Source: Hyaloscypha bicolor E (lineage: Eukaryota > Ascomycota > Leotiomycetes > Helotiales > Hyaloscyphaceae). Taken from it: a DNA stretch of 64,000 nt. Below the pieces are notes generated by a model. That model saw only the letters and a list, made by a program, of their open reading frames with translations. It did not search any database and was not told the origin of the DNA. Both the position numbers and the translations under genes were made by a program. Shown one piece after another: positions 24,710 to 36,841 of this stretch. The stretch lies in the NCBI RefSeq assembly GCF_002865645.1, contig NW_020194619.1, positions 1,338,442-1,402,441 of the forward strand, written 5' to 3'. Position 1 is the first letter of the stretch. Each line of letters begins with the position of its first letter.

Positions 24710-24986
24710 TTCATTTCTTCATCTCTAATTACAATTTGCCAATCTGATCTCTCAACTCCCCAACTCCGTCTCAAATGCATAATTCCGTCTTCGGTGAGAG
24801 TTTCCAAGGCAGAAACAAACTCGTCAACGCCACCATGCTTTCATTCATGTCATGAAAAAGGGGGGAAAGGAAAAAGGAAAAAGGAAGCCTCAGCTTCAGT
24901 GATTCTTGCGTGTGAGGACAAGGATGTGACTCTAACAAAAATACAATCTTATTCTCCAACCATGCTCATCTGCCAGGATCGGTCAC

Positions 24987-27900
24987 TCAGTGATGCTTTC
25001 GCTTTTCGCCATCGAAGCGCATCAACCTAGCAAAATGAGTGCCAAGTTTAGTCTCCCAGCCTGTTCTAACCTTAAGGTCCTCGCCATCACCTTGAGAAGG
25101 ATCATCAGCCTTACGGGTGATGGTAACGTTGTTTCTGGCCTCGTAGTAGTCCACGTCAATTGTATTGACAGTGAGGAAGTGGTAGACATGCACTAGCTTC
25201 TCTTGTCCCCAACGACGAGCTCGGCCGGTGGCTTGCGTGATCGCAGCGTCGTAGTTCTCTTGAGCATTCTCGCCGGCGGTGTAATACGGTTGCATGAAAA
25301 TGACATGGTTTGCCATCGTTAAATTGCTATGGTCAAGTCAGCATGCATATAAATAGAAGGGCTGTAAAATTCTTACCTCCCAGAAGCGTTTGCGTCCCCA
25401 ATGTTCATGATCAGAACCTTCGCAACCTTTCCACCTACAGCGGTCGGAGTGCCATTCTGGAAATGCTGAAGGATCTTTGAAGATGTTTGCTCCTTCCTCA
25501 AATCCGAAAACGGGATTTTCGCGGCAACAAGAGCCTCCTCGAGCTTGTTAGTGGACTGAGTCCATTGAGCAAAGATCAATGCTTTCTCATCTTTGACATC
25601 AATGATCCATTGGATCTTCTTGATGATTGCGTCAATCTTAGAGCCGTGCTCGGAACACCACTGCGATGAGGATTGAACAAGACTAAATCCATTGAGCTTC
25701 TGATAGTCCCGGTTGTAAGCGGAGCAACCAGCGACTGGGCAGTCATTGTCTTCACAGCATTCGAGTCCCAAGAGATGCCCACATTGGCCCATCACCTTGA
25801 CGTCGGCAGGCTTCAGGCCGGAAGTGCCACAGTGCGCGCAAACGAAGTTGGTGATGCGTTGAAGGGAGAGGATATTGCGGAAAAACCGAAGAGCTCGCTT
25901 TTGGTTTATAATTTCCTCAATATCGTTGTTGAGCTTCGTAATCCAAGTCCGCAGCTCGAACTCCATCCGCGTGACGTTATACACGCCGTGAGTTTTGTTC
26001 TTGCCTTCCGGATACTCTGGCAAAGGGTTGTCGAACTTCCTAACATCCGTGCCTGGCTCTCGATAGAACTGTCTCCAATGCTCCTTGTGGTAGTTCTTGG
26101 CAGCGTCTGCAAGGGATTTTTCGAGACTTTGGCAGACCTGTAAGTCTCCGAGCTTGCGAGACACTACTCGAGATTTGAAGTTATGGAATCTCTTACAGCC
26201 GGGCTCTTGTCTATGTAGCCAATAAGTTTTTTTGAGATGCAGCTCAAATTCATCGAGAGCGTCTTGAACTTGATTGCGACGACGAGCCACGATCATGTCA
26301 CAAAGCTGTTCTGTGTTTTGGGCGCCGAGAAAGGTAAAATGAGAAGCCCTCAAGAAGAGAGCTGGCTTTCCGTCGCCAGATTTCGAAACGACTTGCTGGA
26401 TCTGGTCATCTCTGTCGCCCTTTGCGGACTTTCCTCGCTTGTAGACGAAATCAGTCGCAGCAAGGAACTGCAAAAGTTCGAGGTAGATTGCTCGTTCAGA
26501 AGCCGAAAAGTCGACAAGGCATATAGATGTCTCAACCTTTATTTTTGACATATCGGCAAGGTCCTGTGATTTGTCAGTCTCTGTTACCCAAGGAGAAAAG
26601 AAGCTGATCATACCTTCCGGCAGAAGTTATCCAGGAAAATTTGGGCAAATTCGTGTCTACGTTCACGCCACGCAGGTGAGGGGGCCTCTTGAAATATCAT
26701 GAACAATTCAGCTTCTGTTTGGCTGTTAGCACGTTCCCTTCCAAGGCAGAGAAGTAACCCACTCGTCAAATCGCTGGTCTTCTTAGTGAACAGATCGCTT
26801 CTCAGGCCAGTGAAATCATCAACTCCGAGATGAATTCGGAGAAGTTCCGCCAAATTCTTGATATCGCTGTGGCCACCCTTCGCTGGCGTGCCTGTCAACA
26901 TCCAAAGGTTTCGCGCCTGCAAATTTCTCAAGGTGCTGTTGACCCAACCTGAACGGTAAGTGAGTTCATCGATAATAAGTCGCTTGAAAACGAACATCTC
27001 GAGAATGGCGTTAGTCATGGACTTCCAATCTTCATCGGCGAAATGTATCGTGTGGCTGAACTGTTCCGTCTGTTGATCCGGAACATCTCGTTTTCTCTTC
27101 TTAGAATCATCCTTCATTGACGAGCGCTTGTCAGAGTTAACATAAGATGCTCCAGTGACATGCTTAGAAGGCACCCTAACGTCCACGGAAGAAGCTTCAT
27201 CCCTGCTAGACTTCCATTGGTTTTCGAGGTGTACAACGAAATCCTTCGGGTTGTCAAGGGTTCGCAGGAAGTCGATGTTGCTCTGGACTCTGGCAACTGC
27301 AGCTTGATACCAAACCTCAAAGGCTCGCTCTCCAGTGCCCGTCTTGGAGGGCTCAACGAGTCCGGCAAGATTTGCCAATATCTTCAGGTAAGGTGGCTTG
27401 ATGGTATTGCCCCATGCAACAATTATGATATCTGCGTCGATTATGTCTTGAATGGTTAATTTCGAAAACTTGACAGCTTTGCCAGACTCAACAATAATGA
27501 CCTTCTTCCTGAACTCGGGAGGAAGGAACTTCTCCACTTCACTGCGCCACTGATTGACGAGATGCGAGGGCATAAGGATCAGAGTGGCCTCCGTTGGGAT
27601 CGCGCCGGGGGTGTTGGGAGGGGTTTTAACGACCTTTCGCTTCTTGGCCTCAGCTGCTCGCTGCTCGGTGATCAAAGCGAGCATCACGACGGTTTTGCCG
27701 AATCCCACCTCTTGCGCAAGGATACCTCCATGACGAAGAATCTCTCGAGTGGCGCGTCCTTCGGCGCGGTAACCAATCTCATTGACCGTACTCTCGACAA
27801 CTTCTTCTTCTGTGAAAGTTGTGCCTTTATTTTCCTTCTCCAGCATCCACGTGAGCACTTTGCGCTGCTCGTCCCGAAGTGTGAACTGGGAGAAAGGTTG

Positions 27901-30900
27901 CTTGGCCATCTCTACATCGCCATTGTTGAGCAGGATCAAGGGTTTGAAGACGGGCTTCTTCTTTCGGCCGTGATCGGTAACTAACCGGAAAGACATCTTG
28001 ACATCGCGAGGGCCACCATTGCCGGGGAGTCGAGCCTTTGCTCGGTGCATCAAGGTGGCAGGATTCAGGGAAATTTGGAAGCCAATTTTTCCAGAATCAT
28101 CGATCCGGAAGAGAACCTTCATGGGCGCTGGCCGAGATTTTTGTTCCTTCTCCCATTGAGAGGCTTGCTCTGGGTGCTCGTATGGGATATACTTTCCCTT
28201 TTTCAGGACCCAGAGAAGTGCTGGAACATCTGGAGTGCATAAGTGACATTTACCTTCGGCATTGGACCAGAAATTCCAAGTAGAATTGTGCTCGGAATAA
28301 CCACCAATCCGAAGTTCCTTTTCCAAGGTCCAAAGGAACTCGCGCCAAAAGGCTGATCCAACCTTTCTGTCAACCAGAATCCAGCGATTCTTCGGGAGGA
28401 GACAAGTGGTTTCGTAGTTGATTCTTCCTTCGCAAATGAAGACAGGCAAGTCAGTCTCGCAAGTGAGGTTCTGTCGAGAGACTTTGGCGGGCAATTTGTG
28501 ATAAATAAATTCGGATCCGGAAAGGGCGAGTTCCCGATCGTGGAGAGTCACAAATCGACCATGGGATATGATGTCAACTTGGTCGATGACGCTGCCAACA
28601 TAATCTCCAACGAGAATGTTTGTGCCTTCGACACGAATGGTCGAGTCGTCACTCTCGACACACCGAATAATTGGCTGACGCCAGGATGATGGAAACTCGG
28701 CAATGGCGTCGACATATTCTCCCCAGTCGAGTCGGTGGAAAGTGGTGGCGAATTTATAGGTGTGATGTGCCGGGTTTCCGGTTTGAAGCTCGTGATCGAA
28801 GAAAAAGCCAAGCTGCTTCTTTCCAGGTTCTCTCCTTTGTTGAACATGGAGTGTATTGAAAGCCCGACCACACTGCGGAGAAGCGACGTAAACACCTTCC
28901 AATCTCTCGCTAAGATATCTTGTATCAACTGAAGCGGCAAACTCGATCTTGACAAATTGATGGTTATAAGTGTGATTGCCATGTACCAGGCCCGCGGTGT
29001 TGAGGTATGTGGGCACCAGAGGTCCGCTTGAAGTTACGGTAGCCACAAAGCTCTTCTTCAGAGGAAGCCAAAACCCCCATGGGCCCTGGATGATGTCCTT
29101 GCCCTCTGGGACCATGCGAGCAATTGGGAACCGACGAAGGTACTTCCCAGCCGCACTTCCAAGAGGCAGATCTTTAGCGTTTGCAAACAATTGCCATTCG
29201 ACTCTTCCACCAGAGATAACCAACTTGAGAATGGCAGTTGGGGAGTCGAAGGTAAGAGTCCACGACTCCGCTCGTCTGATGGCGCGATGGTAAACCGTCG
29301 ATCTCAATGCAGTATCGATCTTGGAGATCACATCATTCCATGAGCCCTGGTCAAACCCTTCTGGAATGGCTTTGGAAAGTTCGGAGAGGAAAGAGTCGAC
29401 TGCCTCAGAGTGAAGAGAGCCCAAGTCGATCTCCTTAGGAACGGAGTCTTTGATGAACTCTTCAAATTGAACGGGACTAGTTCGTGCGTTGATGAATTCG
29501 GCCTTGAAGGGCTCGTAGTCGTGTTTGGGATTCTTTCCACACTTGCTGCATGCTGTGTGCCCGCAGAGTCGGCATTTCAAGAAGGTCGTAGTTGTTTCAG
29601 TCTTGATTCGACCCTCGCAGAAACACAATCTGACTGTTGACTGCGCCGCAGCTTGGGTGGATGCTACAGAGGCGGGAGTGTAATGGCTCGAGTTAGACTC
29701 AACCTTATTCAAGCCTTTGTTGCTGTAAGGGCGAAGTTGCTGCTCAACGGGTGCTTCTTGCCGAGATTCCAAATTGAAAATATCTTGGAAAGTTAAGAGA
29801 GCAGCAAAAATAACCGTCCCAACAACTGTTGAAGACATCGCATTGCCGCACATATCTGTCAGGAGCTGTTCAGACAATTTTGAGGTTTCGACAAGGTCAG
29901 CGTCAATTCCTTGTACAATAGCGGCTTCTGCGGCGGTAATTCGACGACCTTGGGCGGTAGAGAACGCAATGTTCGTAGGTGTCAAACATTGCTGCACGCC
30001 GTTTCGTGCGGAATCCTCAACGCGGAACACGTTTTGCGATAATTCAAGCTGTCGACTGCAAGAAAATATCAGTAAATGCGTTTATATGAGGGCAGAGAGA
30101 CCTTACTTGTACTCCCTATCGTCGAATCCGCGAACCAGATTGCGTCGGTGCGCGACATCGATTGAGTCTGCAACTCGTTCTGTCATGCCGGGCATGGGGC
30201 GATGCCAGTCAGGCAACTCCTTCGATCCATCGGACTTCCAATTCGTAATTGGGTGTCGATCACCAAGGCCATGCTCACCGGTGTAATCATAGTGACCGAC
30301 CTTGCATTTGTTCCATGGAGTGCTCTTCGTATCTGTCTTACGCTCCTGATCGAGCACCTCGAGACGAGGATCGTCGCTAGCAAAGAGCAGTGCCTCCAAA
30401 GGGACCGTCGCCGTACGCTCCAGTGCCTCGATTGTGTCTCGGCATTTCTTTTCCAAGGCGGGCCAGCTTGCGCCGTGAGGGAGGCTGTCTCGCCAAATGC
30501 CGATCATATAGCCTCGGTTCCGAGTGTGTGGAATGTAGTGATTTTTGGTATCCATCTTGAGGTAGATGGAATCATAACCTGCGCTGTCCAAGTGCCAGGG
30601 AATGCTCTTCTGGCCTTTCTTGCCTTTCCAATTTGCAGCCTTCTCATCGGTCCAAGGAGCTTTCATGACATTCTCAAGGATCACGATCTTCGGATGGTAC
30701 AACTCAAGATATGCCTTGACGGCATAAAAAGTGTCGCCAGACTCACCCTTGTCTTCCAACGCTTTTGGAACATTGTTCAGAGAGGAGAAGTCATCGCAAG
30801 CAAAGCCCGCAATGATAATGTCGGTATCAATTGGAATAGGAGCTTTCCCGCCATACATAGTTGTGCTTGAAGATTGTTAGCAGAGAAACTTTTACAGAAA

Positions 30901-31834
30901 GGGACACACTTACAGGTAATGAGGTTTCGGTACATTATCTTTCTGCAGCAGTGAGATTTCAATGATATCGCGAAAGATAGCGTTGCATGAGAAATTTGCC
31001 TCGATATACCCTGCTTTGGCAGGGTGGATCTCAGCGCTTGCTTGATGGTTGAAGACAAATGTACTGTCGGAGCCATATTTCGCCTCGAGCGCTGAATACA
31101 ATTTAGCCGGCAGACCAGGAAGAACAATAGGGGGAACTTACTCTTTTGGACCAAGCCCATGGCAAGTATGGGTGCCTCAGTGCCGGAGCATAATGTGACC
31201 ACATTGAGAGGCTTTTTGTTAAATTTACCGCAGAATTTGGAGAGATCTGCGCCAAATTTCGTCTTTAGCTGGTCTGCTAAATCTACAAAAAACTCCGATA
31301 TCGTCTTCAGAGGTTTGCTGTCGAAATCCAAGGGATTCTCGTACGAGAATTTGTATGGTTGAGGTTCTCGTGCAAATGACCTCGGGTTATGGTCATCGTC
31401 AACAGAAGCCTTGGTCTTCCTCGCTCTTGGCTTTGGCTTTGTACCCCGTGCAGGAATATCCAACTGAGCCTCAGCTTCATCGCTGTTGGAGCCAATCTCA
31501 AGATCGCCCCCAACAATGTCCTCGTCGTCCGTGTCATCTACTTTGCGGTTAGCACGTGACCTTAAAATATAAAATCGAAAGCAGTCTTGATGATAATAGA
31601 TGTCTTACCTAGCTTGGCTCTCTTCGCAGGGCGAGCCTCTTCATCCGTGTTCAGCTCGTCATCATCATGGATGGAGGCACCGTCGGCATTATCTGCGAGG
31701 TAATCGGACCCGTCGGAGTCGTCATTGATGACCGGTTGTTCTAAATCATCATCGCTGGCGCTGTTGTAGGAGTCCGCAATGTATGTAAATGTGGGTTTAC
31801 GAGGCCTCGTGGACCGCCTCAGTCCGTCGGACAT
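24987..31834 (-). CDS. DNMT5: DNMT5-type DNA methyltransferase with RING and SNF2 helicase domains
   Basis: One 2,176-aa protein in seven exons: 31834-31609, 31540-31142, 31091-30914, 30865-30107, 30055-26614, 26563-25377 and 25326-24987. An acidic N-terminus (1-130) precedes a C5 cytosine methyltransferase: motif I TLCSGTEAP (~190), motif IV GFACDDFSSLN with catalytic Cys ~291, ENV ~332, RNRGY ~385 and motif X GNAMSSTVVG ~591. A CxC...CxxC...CxxC cluster spans 665-693. The SNF2 part has Walker A EVGFGKT (~1303-1309), DELTY (~1550), TGTP (~1575), an inserted RING (1910-1948) and motif VI QATGRARRWGQ (~2095). Known DNMT5 proteins are ATP-dependent CpG maintenance methyltransferases; that role here is inferred. 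The chromodomain of the Cryptococcus protein is not seen. Introns are 50-68 nt. Confidence 0.9.
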
Positions 31835-32780
31835 CTTGACGCGTGCGCTATCTGTGTGCGAACGAGTTAGCCTGTTGCAATTAACATGTTTCGAAAAATT
31901 TGTGGTGCTCGTGCGTGCAGGGAAATTGACTTGAAGTCGGAAGTGACGGAGTAAGAGACCCCGGAGTGAAAAGATGGGTCTCGAGGATGAGTGCTTGAGA
32001 ATGATGATCATGGGGGAGAGAATAGGAAACAAGTAATCTGAGACTCGAAGACATGCGACAGAGCCGCTGCGAAGAGAACCCTGGTCGATGTTGACGGGCG
32101 CTGGATGGCGACCCAAGCAACTAGTGACCTCGACGAGATCGGGCCAGGAGCAAGGGAAGACGATGGGGACAGGGAACAAGTAACCTGTGGTGTAGAGACA
32201 ATGCGATAGCAATGGCCTGAAAGGGCGAATTGATCACAAGGTCTTGGAATGTGGTGGTGTTGACGACGGCGGGCGGCAGGGGGTGAGCGGACGCCACGCA
32301 AAGGGGAACTTACGGACTTGATCTACAAGCTTTCCACCTGCTTGAGGTTTCTGGTACGAATTGTAAGATAGAAGTGCCTCCTGCAACTGCAAAGAAGCAG
32401 AATGCAGGTCGTTGTGTTGTTGCAACAGTGTGTGCTCTCGCTGTGGTTGCAAAAGGGAAAAAAAAAGGTTTGTGCGAGATTGGAAATTCCTATATGTCGG
32501 CAGACCACCGTTGAGGGCCACTTGCAAGCGAGCAAGCACTGACTAACGCGACTCCAAGCTAAGGAGAAAGGATACACCGACGCCGTCGGCGAGCTCGTCC
32601 TTAGATTAAGACAGTTGAAGATTTATCTCTCAAACCCTATCATGAGGCTTCACTTAAGGACACCAGGGATAACTTCATAGAGGAGTAACCCTACCATCTA
32701 GGAAGAGCACACCCCTCCATCAAAGCACCAACGACAATTGCTAATCAGAACTAGGCACTGGCTGCAGCTTGCAGACCACA
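31835..32780. other. Upstream region of the DNMT5 gene
   Basis: Minus-strand frames run upstream of the chosen ATG at 31834, but their composition is not protein-like. They may be 5' UTR with upstream ATGs. A poly-A/T run lies near 32457-32467. No other gene is supported. Confidence 0.4.
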
Positions 32781-33467
32781 TCAGACAACGACCAGGAAAT
32801 CGAACCCACCTCCACCATGCCATAGACGACTCTCTGTCCGATCCCTCGACGTCGATACCCCCTTCGAGGGTTGATCCTTCCTTCCAGCAATGGCATTCTC
32901 CTCCGAGACGGATAAAACGTGAAGAGTCGGTCCTTTGTCCACCCTCTCTTTGTTCGTGTTGCTCTTTTGCAAAACAACAGCTACTTTAGCACCAGCCCGA
33001 CCTTTCCAAATAGACGATCTGGGATCAGACAGAACATCTTTCCATACCGCAAGAGAAGCCCCATAAGCAGGCATGGAGGCCGAAGGCGGCTCTTGACTAC
33101 CATTGTCGTCCTCGTCAGACCATATTTGCACACATTCTGAAGCTACGGACGGGTTATCCGAGGCGTTGGACACGTCAAACAAAGAAACATTGCGAGTCAG
33201 TGGATACACTTCCTTTGTACAGTTCCCAATCATTCGAATTGAGGTGGCCACATCAGGAAGAGTGGCTGTTTCATCCCAACTTGACTCCTCATCAGAGTCC
33301 GCAAGCTCCATAACCTGGTTCCTAACCGAGGTATCGGTACAGGATGCCCCAGGGTCGGTAGTTGATCCGGAGCTGGATCTATCTTCGATAGTTGTAGGTG
33401 GTGTGGCACTGGCCTGTGGGTGCTGGGCCGCAAAGAAGCGGGAACTAAGATCGATTCCCAAATGCAT
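32781..33467 (-). CDS. Hypothetical acidic, Ser/Asp-rich protein (partial model)
   Basis: An open frame of 228 aa starts MHLGIDLSSRFFAAQHPQ and ends GGGGFDFLVVV. It carries acidic, Ser-rich patches (ELADSDEESSWDE; WSDEDDNGSQEPP), typical of disordered nuclear proteins. A good acceptor (CCCGGCAG, about 33482-33489) precedes EGFAMHLG, so it may be the last exon of a longer gene extending toward 33850. No domain recognised. Confidence 0.4.
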   Translation of the reverse strand: MHLGIDLSSRFFAAQHPQASATPPTTIEDRSSSGSTTDPGASCTDTSVRNQVMELADSDEESSWDETATLPDVATSIRMIGNCTKEVYPLTRNVSLFDVSNASDNPSVASECVQIWSDEDDNGSQEPPSASMPAYGASLAVWKDVLSDPRSSIWKGRAGAKVAVVLQKSNTNKERVDKGPTLHVLSVSEENAIAGRKDQPSKGVSTSRDRTESRLWHGGGGFDFLVVV

Positions 33468-33489
33468 GGCGAATCCTTCCTGCCGGGAC

Positions 33490-34825
33490 GGAATAAAGTC
33501 AGGATAGTAAGGTCGACATGTTTCCTTTATCGAGTTTATGCACTGGGAATGTCAATATCCTGTACAGTAATTGCCAATGTTAGTATGACTACCAAACGAG
33601 TTGTTGGGTCTGGGAAAGTGGCAGCGAGGTCAAGTGCCGGAGTAACCTATGCCTATTCCAAAGCAAGTATCGGTCCTAGGTCATGTTGACATTCTCCAAG
33701 TAGCAGAGAGCAAGTCGGATAAGCATTGAAGGCTTGACTGAAGTCAGTTGAGAGTGCTGAAGTGTATGTTTTTGGCCACGTGATGTACGGTTGCCCCAAT
33801 GCAGTTGACGGGGAGAAACCGTAAGCTCTTATAGATTGCGAAACGAGCATGAAAGAAAGTCAGTACCTATCGTACAGTAAGAGAATAAAGCGTTAGCAAT
33901 GAAGATCAGAGCTTGAGAAAAGGAGGTTCAAGCGAAACCATGAGAAAGCCGTGAAAGAGCACTTACCAAGTCCAAACGTCTGAGGCACTTCACCAAGAAA
34001 GAAGCCTTTTATAGGCCAGAAAAAAGTTGCAAATTATCCTATTCATGAAGTAATTTTTATGGGGACCGTGATCCCAACGAGAGGTCAAAGGGACCGTTTG
34101 CGATCTCAAGAGCCTTTGTGACTTGGGGTCGAGTGGCCAAAGGCAAATGCCGAATAGTTGTTGGATGCAAAACGAGTGTGACAGACGTCAAACAAGACTC
34201 CGGTCATTGGTAACCGATTTCTTTCCACAAGCTATGCGAGTAAGAATACACATAGAGTAAGCAGCATCATCTTGTATGCGTGCTTTTCACAACTAGAAAT
34301 AGTTAGATGTTTGAAGGCAAAAAGTCGACCACAGCAAAGTATCGCTGCCAATGAAGGATGGAACTTACTTGCGTTGAGAAAAGCAAAGAGCGTGGTAACC
34401 TAGAGTTTACTACCCAGGGATTGCCTTAATGATGGACAACCCACATGCCACTGCGGCCCGGGTCTACACTGCAAGCAGTCAGGACTCGGACTTTGCAAGG
34501 CGAGAACAGAATCGGGGACATGTTTTGAAGATGAAGAAAGACTTTTTGAAGCTCTTACCAAAGGAGAAGGTCGTCCGTAGACGGATGCAATATAGAGTAT
34601 ACGTTGGTCGAGATGTCGTGCTAGTGTCGTCAAGTACGCTGGAAGACGGGAGTCATAAGCGCAAAGCAGATCGCAGAATCTAAGACGTTAGCATCGCCGT
34701 GGGAGTATCACTCTTGTTGAGTCTTGTTGGTGAACGGTGGATGATAGTGTTTGCTGAGGGAAGGTGGTTGTTAGGTTGAAGATGGGTGAAGAGGAGGGGA
34801 CCTACCGAGGTACCAAAAAGCGAGA
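33490..34825. other. No confident gene
   Basis: Short minus-strand frames at 33653-33850 and 34400-34633 have plausible donors (such as CTTTGGTAAGAG near 34545) and may be exons of a fragmented gene, but I could not join them in frame. The rest appears non-coding. Confidence 0.35.
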
Positions 34826-35448
34826 TCAGCTTTCCAAGAACCTCTCGAGCTCTTGAACTGGCTCAAGGTCGCTATCAAGTGGATGTTGGCTCTTAAAGGA
34901 GGCTGACCTGGAGGCTTCAAAGGAGTGACTAAGTGAGTTGCGAGGAGCAGAGTTGTCGAGGCAGGACAGATCGTAGTTGATCCTTCTCCTTTTGGGACGC
35001 GAAGAACTTGAATCTGGGAAGACGCGAACCCTTGCAAAGAGGTTAAAAGAAAGTTTGCACGTTCCTGATTGTGGGAGGACGATTATTGGACCAGGTCCGA
35101 ATGGCCTTACCGTATTACGATTAGCGGCCTTGTCTGGTCCACAACCATGAAAATGTGGAAAGAGACCAGAATCTGCCAGAAAAGAGACTCCCAGAGCCCA
35201 GAAGGTTGAAGAGGAGTTCAATAAAGACTCTACTGCAAGGTGTGTCTATGGCGGAGATATTGGGAGATGGTTGAAGCAAGTAAGGGGTTGTTGGAGGCTC
35301 GCTCCACGGTCGCACCTTCCCTTGCACCTACCTTTGAAGGCAGGGGTCTTTGTATGTTGCCTTCCGAATCAAGAGCTGTGAATAATCCATCTGAATTGCG
35401 ATGAATGATAGAGATACCATCTATCTCCAAGTGGCGATGCTGTGGCAT
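34826..35448 (-). CDS. Hypothetical protein, two-exon model
   Basis: A strong donor (TCAAAG/GTAGGT, intron 35331-35246) joins two frames in phase. The product would end ...ELERFLES and contain an RPKRRR nuclear-localisation-like patch. The frame is open up to ATG at 35703, but that start lies inside the first exon of the plus-strand phosphoesterase gene. I therefore place the start at the internal Met (MPQHRHLEID, 35448), giving about 178 aa. No domain is recognised and a chance ORF cannot be excluded. Confidence 0.35.
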
Positions 35449-35638
35449 GAAGTTGTTGTGGAGCAGGTTGATGTTCTGGTCAACGGATGCCGATGACGAA
35501 GAGTTGTTTTCACAACGCCGACCCCCGTGATTTAAATTAATCGATAAGCCACAGGCCACCCAATTCAAACTTGCCAAATAAGGTACATTTCTTCCTTCAA
35601 CAAAAGACTCTAAAGCTCCCTGCAATTGACCCTGCAAG

Positions 35639-36841
35639 ATGGCCCCACCGTTACCTGAATTGGCAGACTCTCGAAACAAATTCGAGGACCTCTCAGGGGT
35701 CAACAGCTCTGCTTATGCAAATCCCTACGATGCCTTGATCGAGGCCTGCGAAGGCAATCCGGTAGGGGAACCCCTTTCCCAGAAGCCTTCGAAGTTTCTT
35801 AGGCTGCCGTTTCTTAACATTTTACATATCTACTCGTACAGATCTCATGCTGTGCTCCTCTACCTATCGAAGCTAACCCCTCCAGGCTCAACTCCAAGCC
35901 CGCTATTCCACCCATCGCAGGACTCGCAATGCTCAACAGAAGGCCAAGCTCCTGTCTCCAGAATTCTCGGGCCTTATCATAGACCCTATCCTCGAAAGAC
36001 TGATGGACCCGTCAATTGAACCTGGCTTCAAGGATTTCAGGCACTGCCTTGTATTCTGGGCCCGTCCTCCTCCTCACATCTGTTCGCTGGTTAACAAGAT
36101 CCAACAAGAACTGTTGACTTTAGCTCCGAGTACGTCGAAACGTCTTTCTTCTACAAGTGGACCGGTCAGGTCCTCGAACTTTCCACCTTCCATCAAGATC
36201 ACTCCGGATCCCGTGATTAACGTCTCCTAGAGCTGTGGCTGATGCCTCTCCCAAATCTCCATCTTACAACCCTCGAAATCACCCACTCTCTCACACATCC
36301 AGAAATTGACGCCATCGTCTCCAATCTCGGGAAGCCTGCTGCGGAGACCATGACAGACTACACCTACTCCCACAAAGCCCGCCTCATCAAGCCCATGATC
36401 TCCTACGATGGCGCTGCCCTTGCTCTCTCCTTCGTACCTGCTGCTGGAGAGCTTTTACCTCCCAAGGGAACCAGCAACGCTGAGGAAAGAAGCCAAGAGG
36501 ACGACGACTTCACGTACCACCATCTGCGTCGTGATCTCTTTAACATTGCCCGCAAAACTGGTGTCTCCGTTGACTCTCGCTATGTTGTACCCAGTTCTCA
36601 CATCACCGTTGGACGTTTCCTCACTCAGGATGATCATGATACGCCTGAGAAGATAGTCACCTGGATTAAAAAGATTGAGGAGCTCAATGCTTGGCTAGAG
36701 GAAGAGTACTGGCCAAAGGAGGGCGGGAAGAGGAGAGAAGATGGTCAGTGGATAGTTGGACAGGAGAGGGGTTTGGACTTTAGAAAGGGCACGCTCTGGT
36801 ACGGTGGAGGAAACACCGTGAGGATTGGAAAAGGATTTTGA
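35639..36841 (+). CDS. 2H phosphoesterase (RNA ligase / cyclic phosphodiesterase fold)
   Basis: A 325-aa protein in three exons: 35639-35761, 35886-36129 and 36231-36841. The two H-x-S/T motifs of the 2H superfamily are visible as HLTTLEITHS in exon 3 and SHITVGRF further on; in the family these histidines form the active site acting on 2',3'-cyclic or related phosphodiester bonds. HCLVFWARPPPHI in exon 2 fits the N-terminal half of the fungal family. The first intron (124 nt) was ended at CCCTCCAG after a GCTAAC branch point, because only this acceptor leads into AQLQARYSTHR. Physiological substrate unknown. Confidence 0.82.

Noticed and set aside
14260..24986. Secondary-metabolite cluster formed by the FAD oxidoreductase and transporters
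   Set aside because: No synthase, terpene cyclase, NRPS or pathway transcription factor is present; the neighbours are a sugar transporter and a wall protein, so a cluster is not supported.
31835..32212. N-terminal extension of the DNMT5 frame to an earlier Met
   Set aside because: The extension has no acidic/charged bias or motif like the following part, and the Met at 31834 starts a sensible sequence (MSDGLRRSTRPRK).
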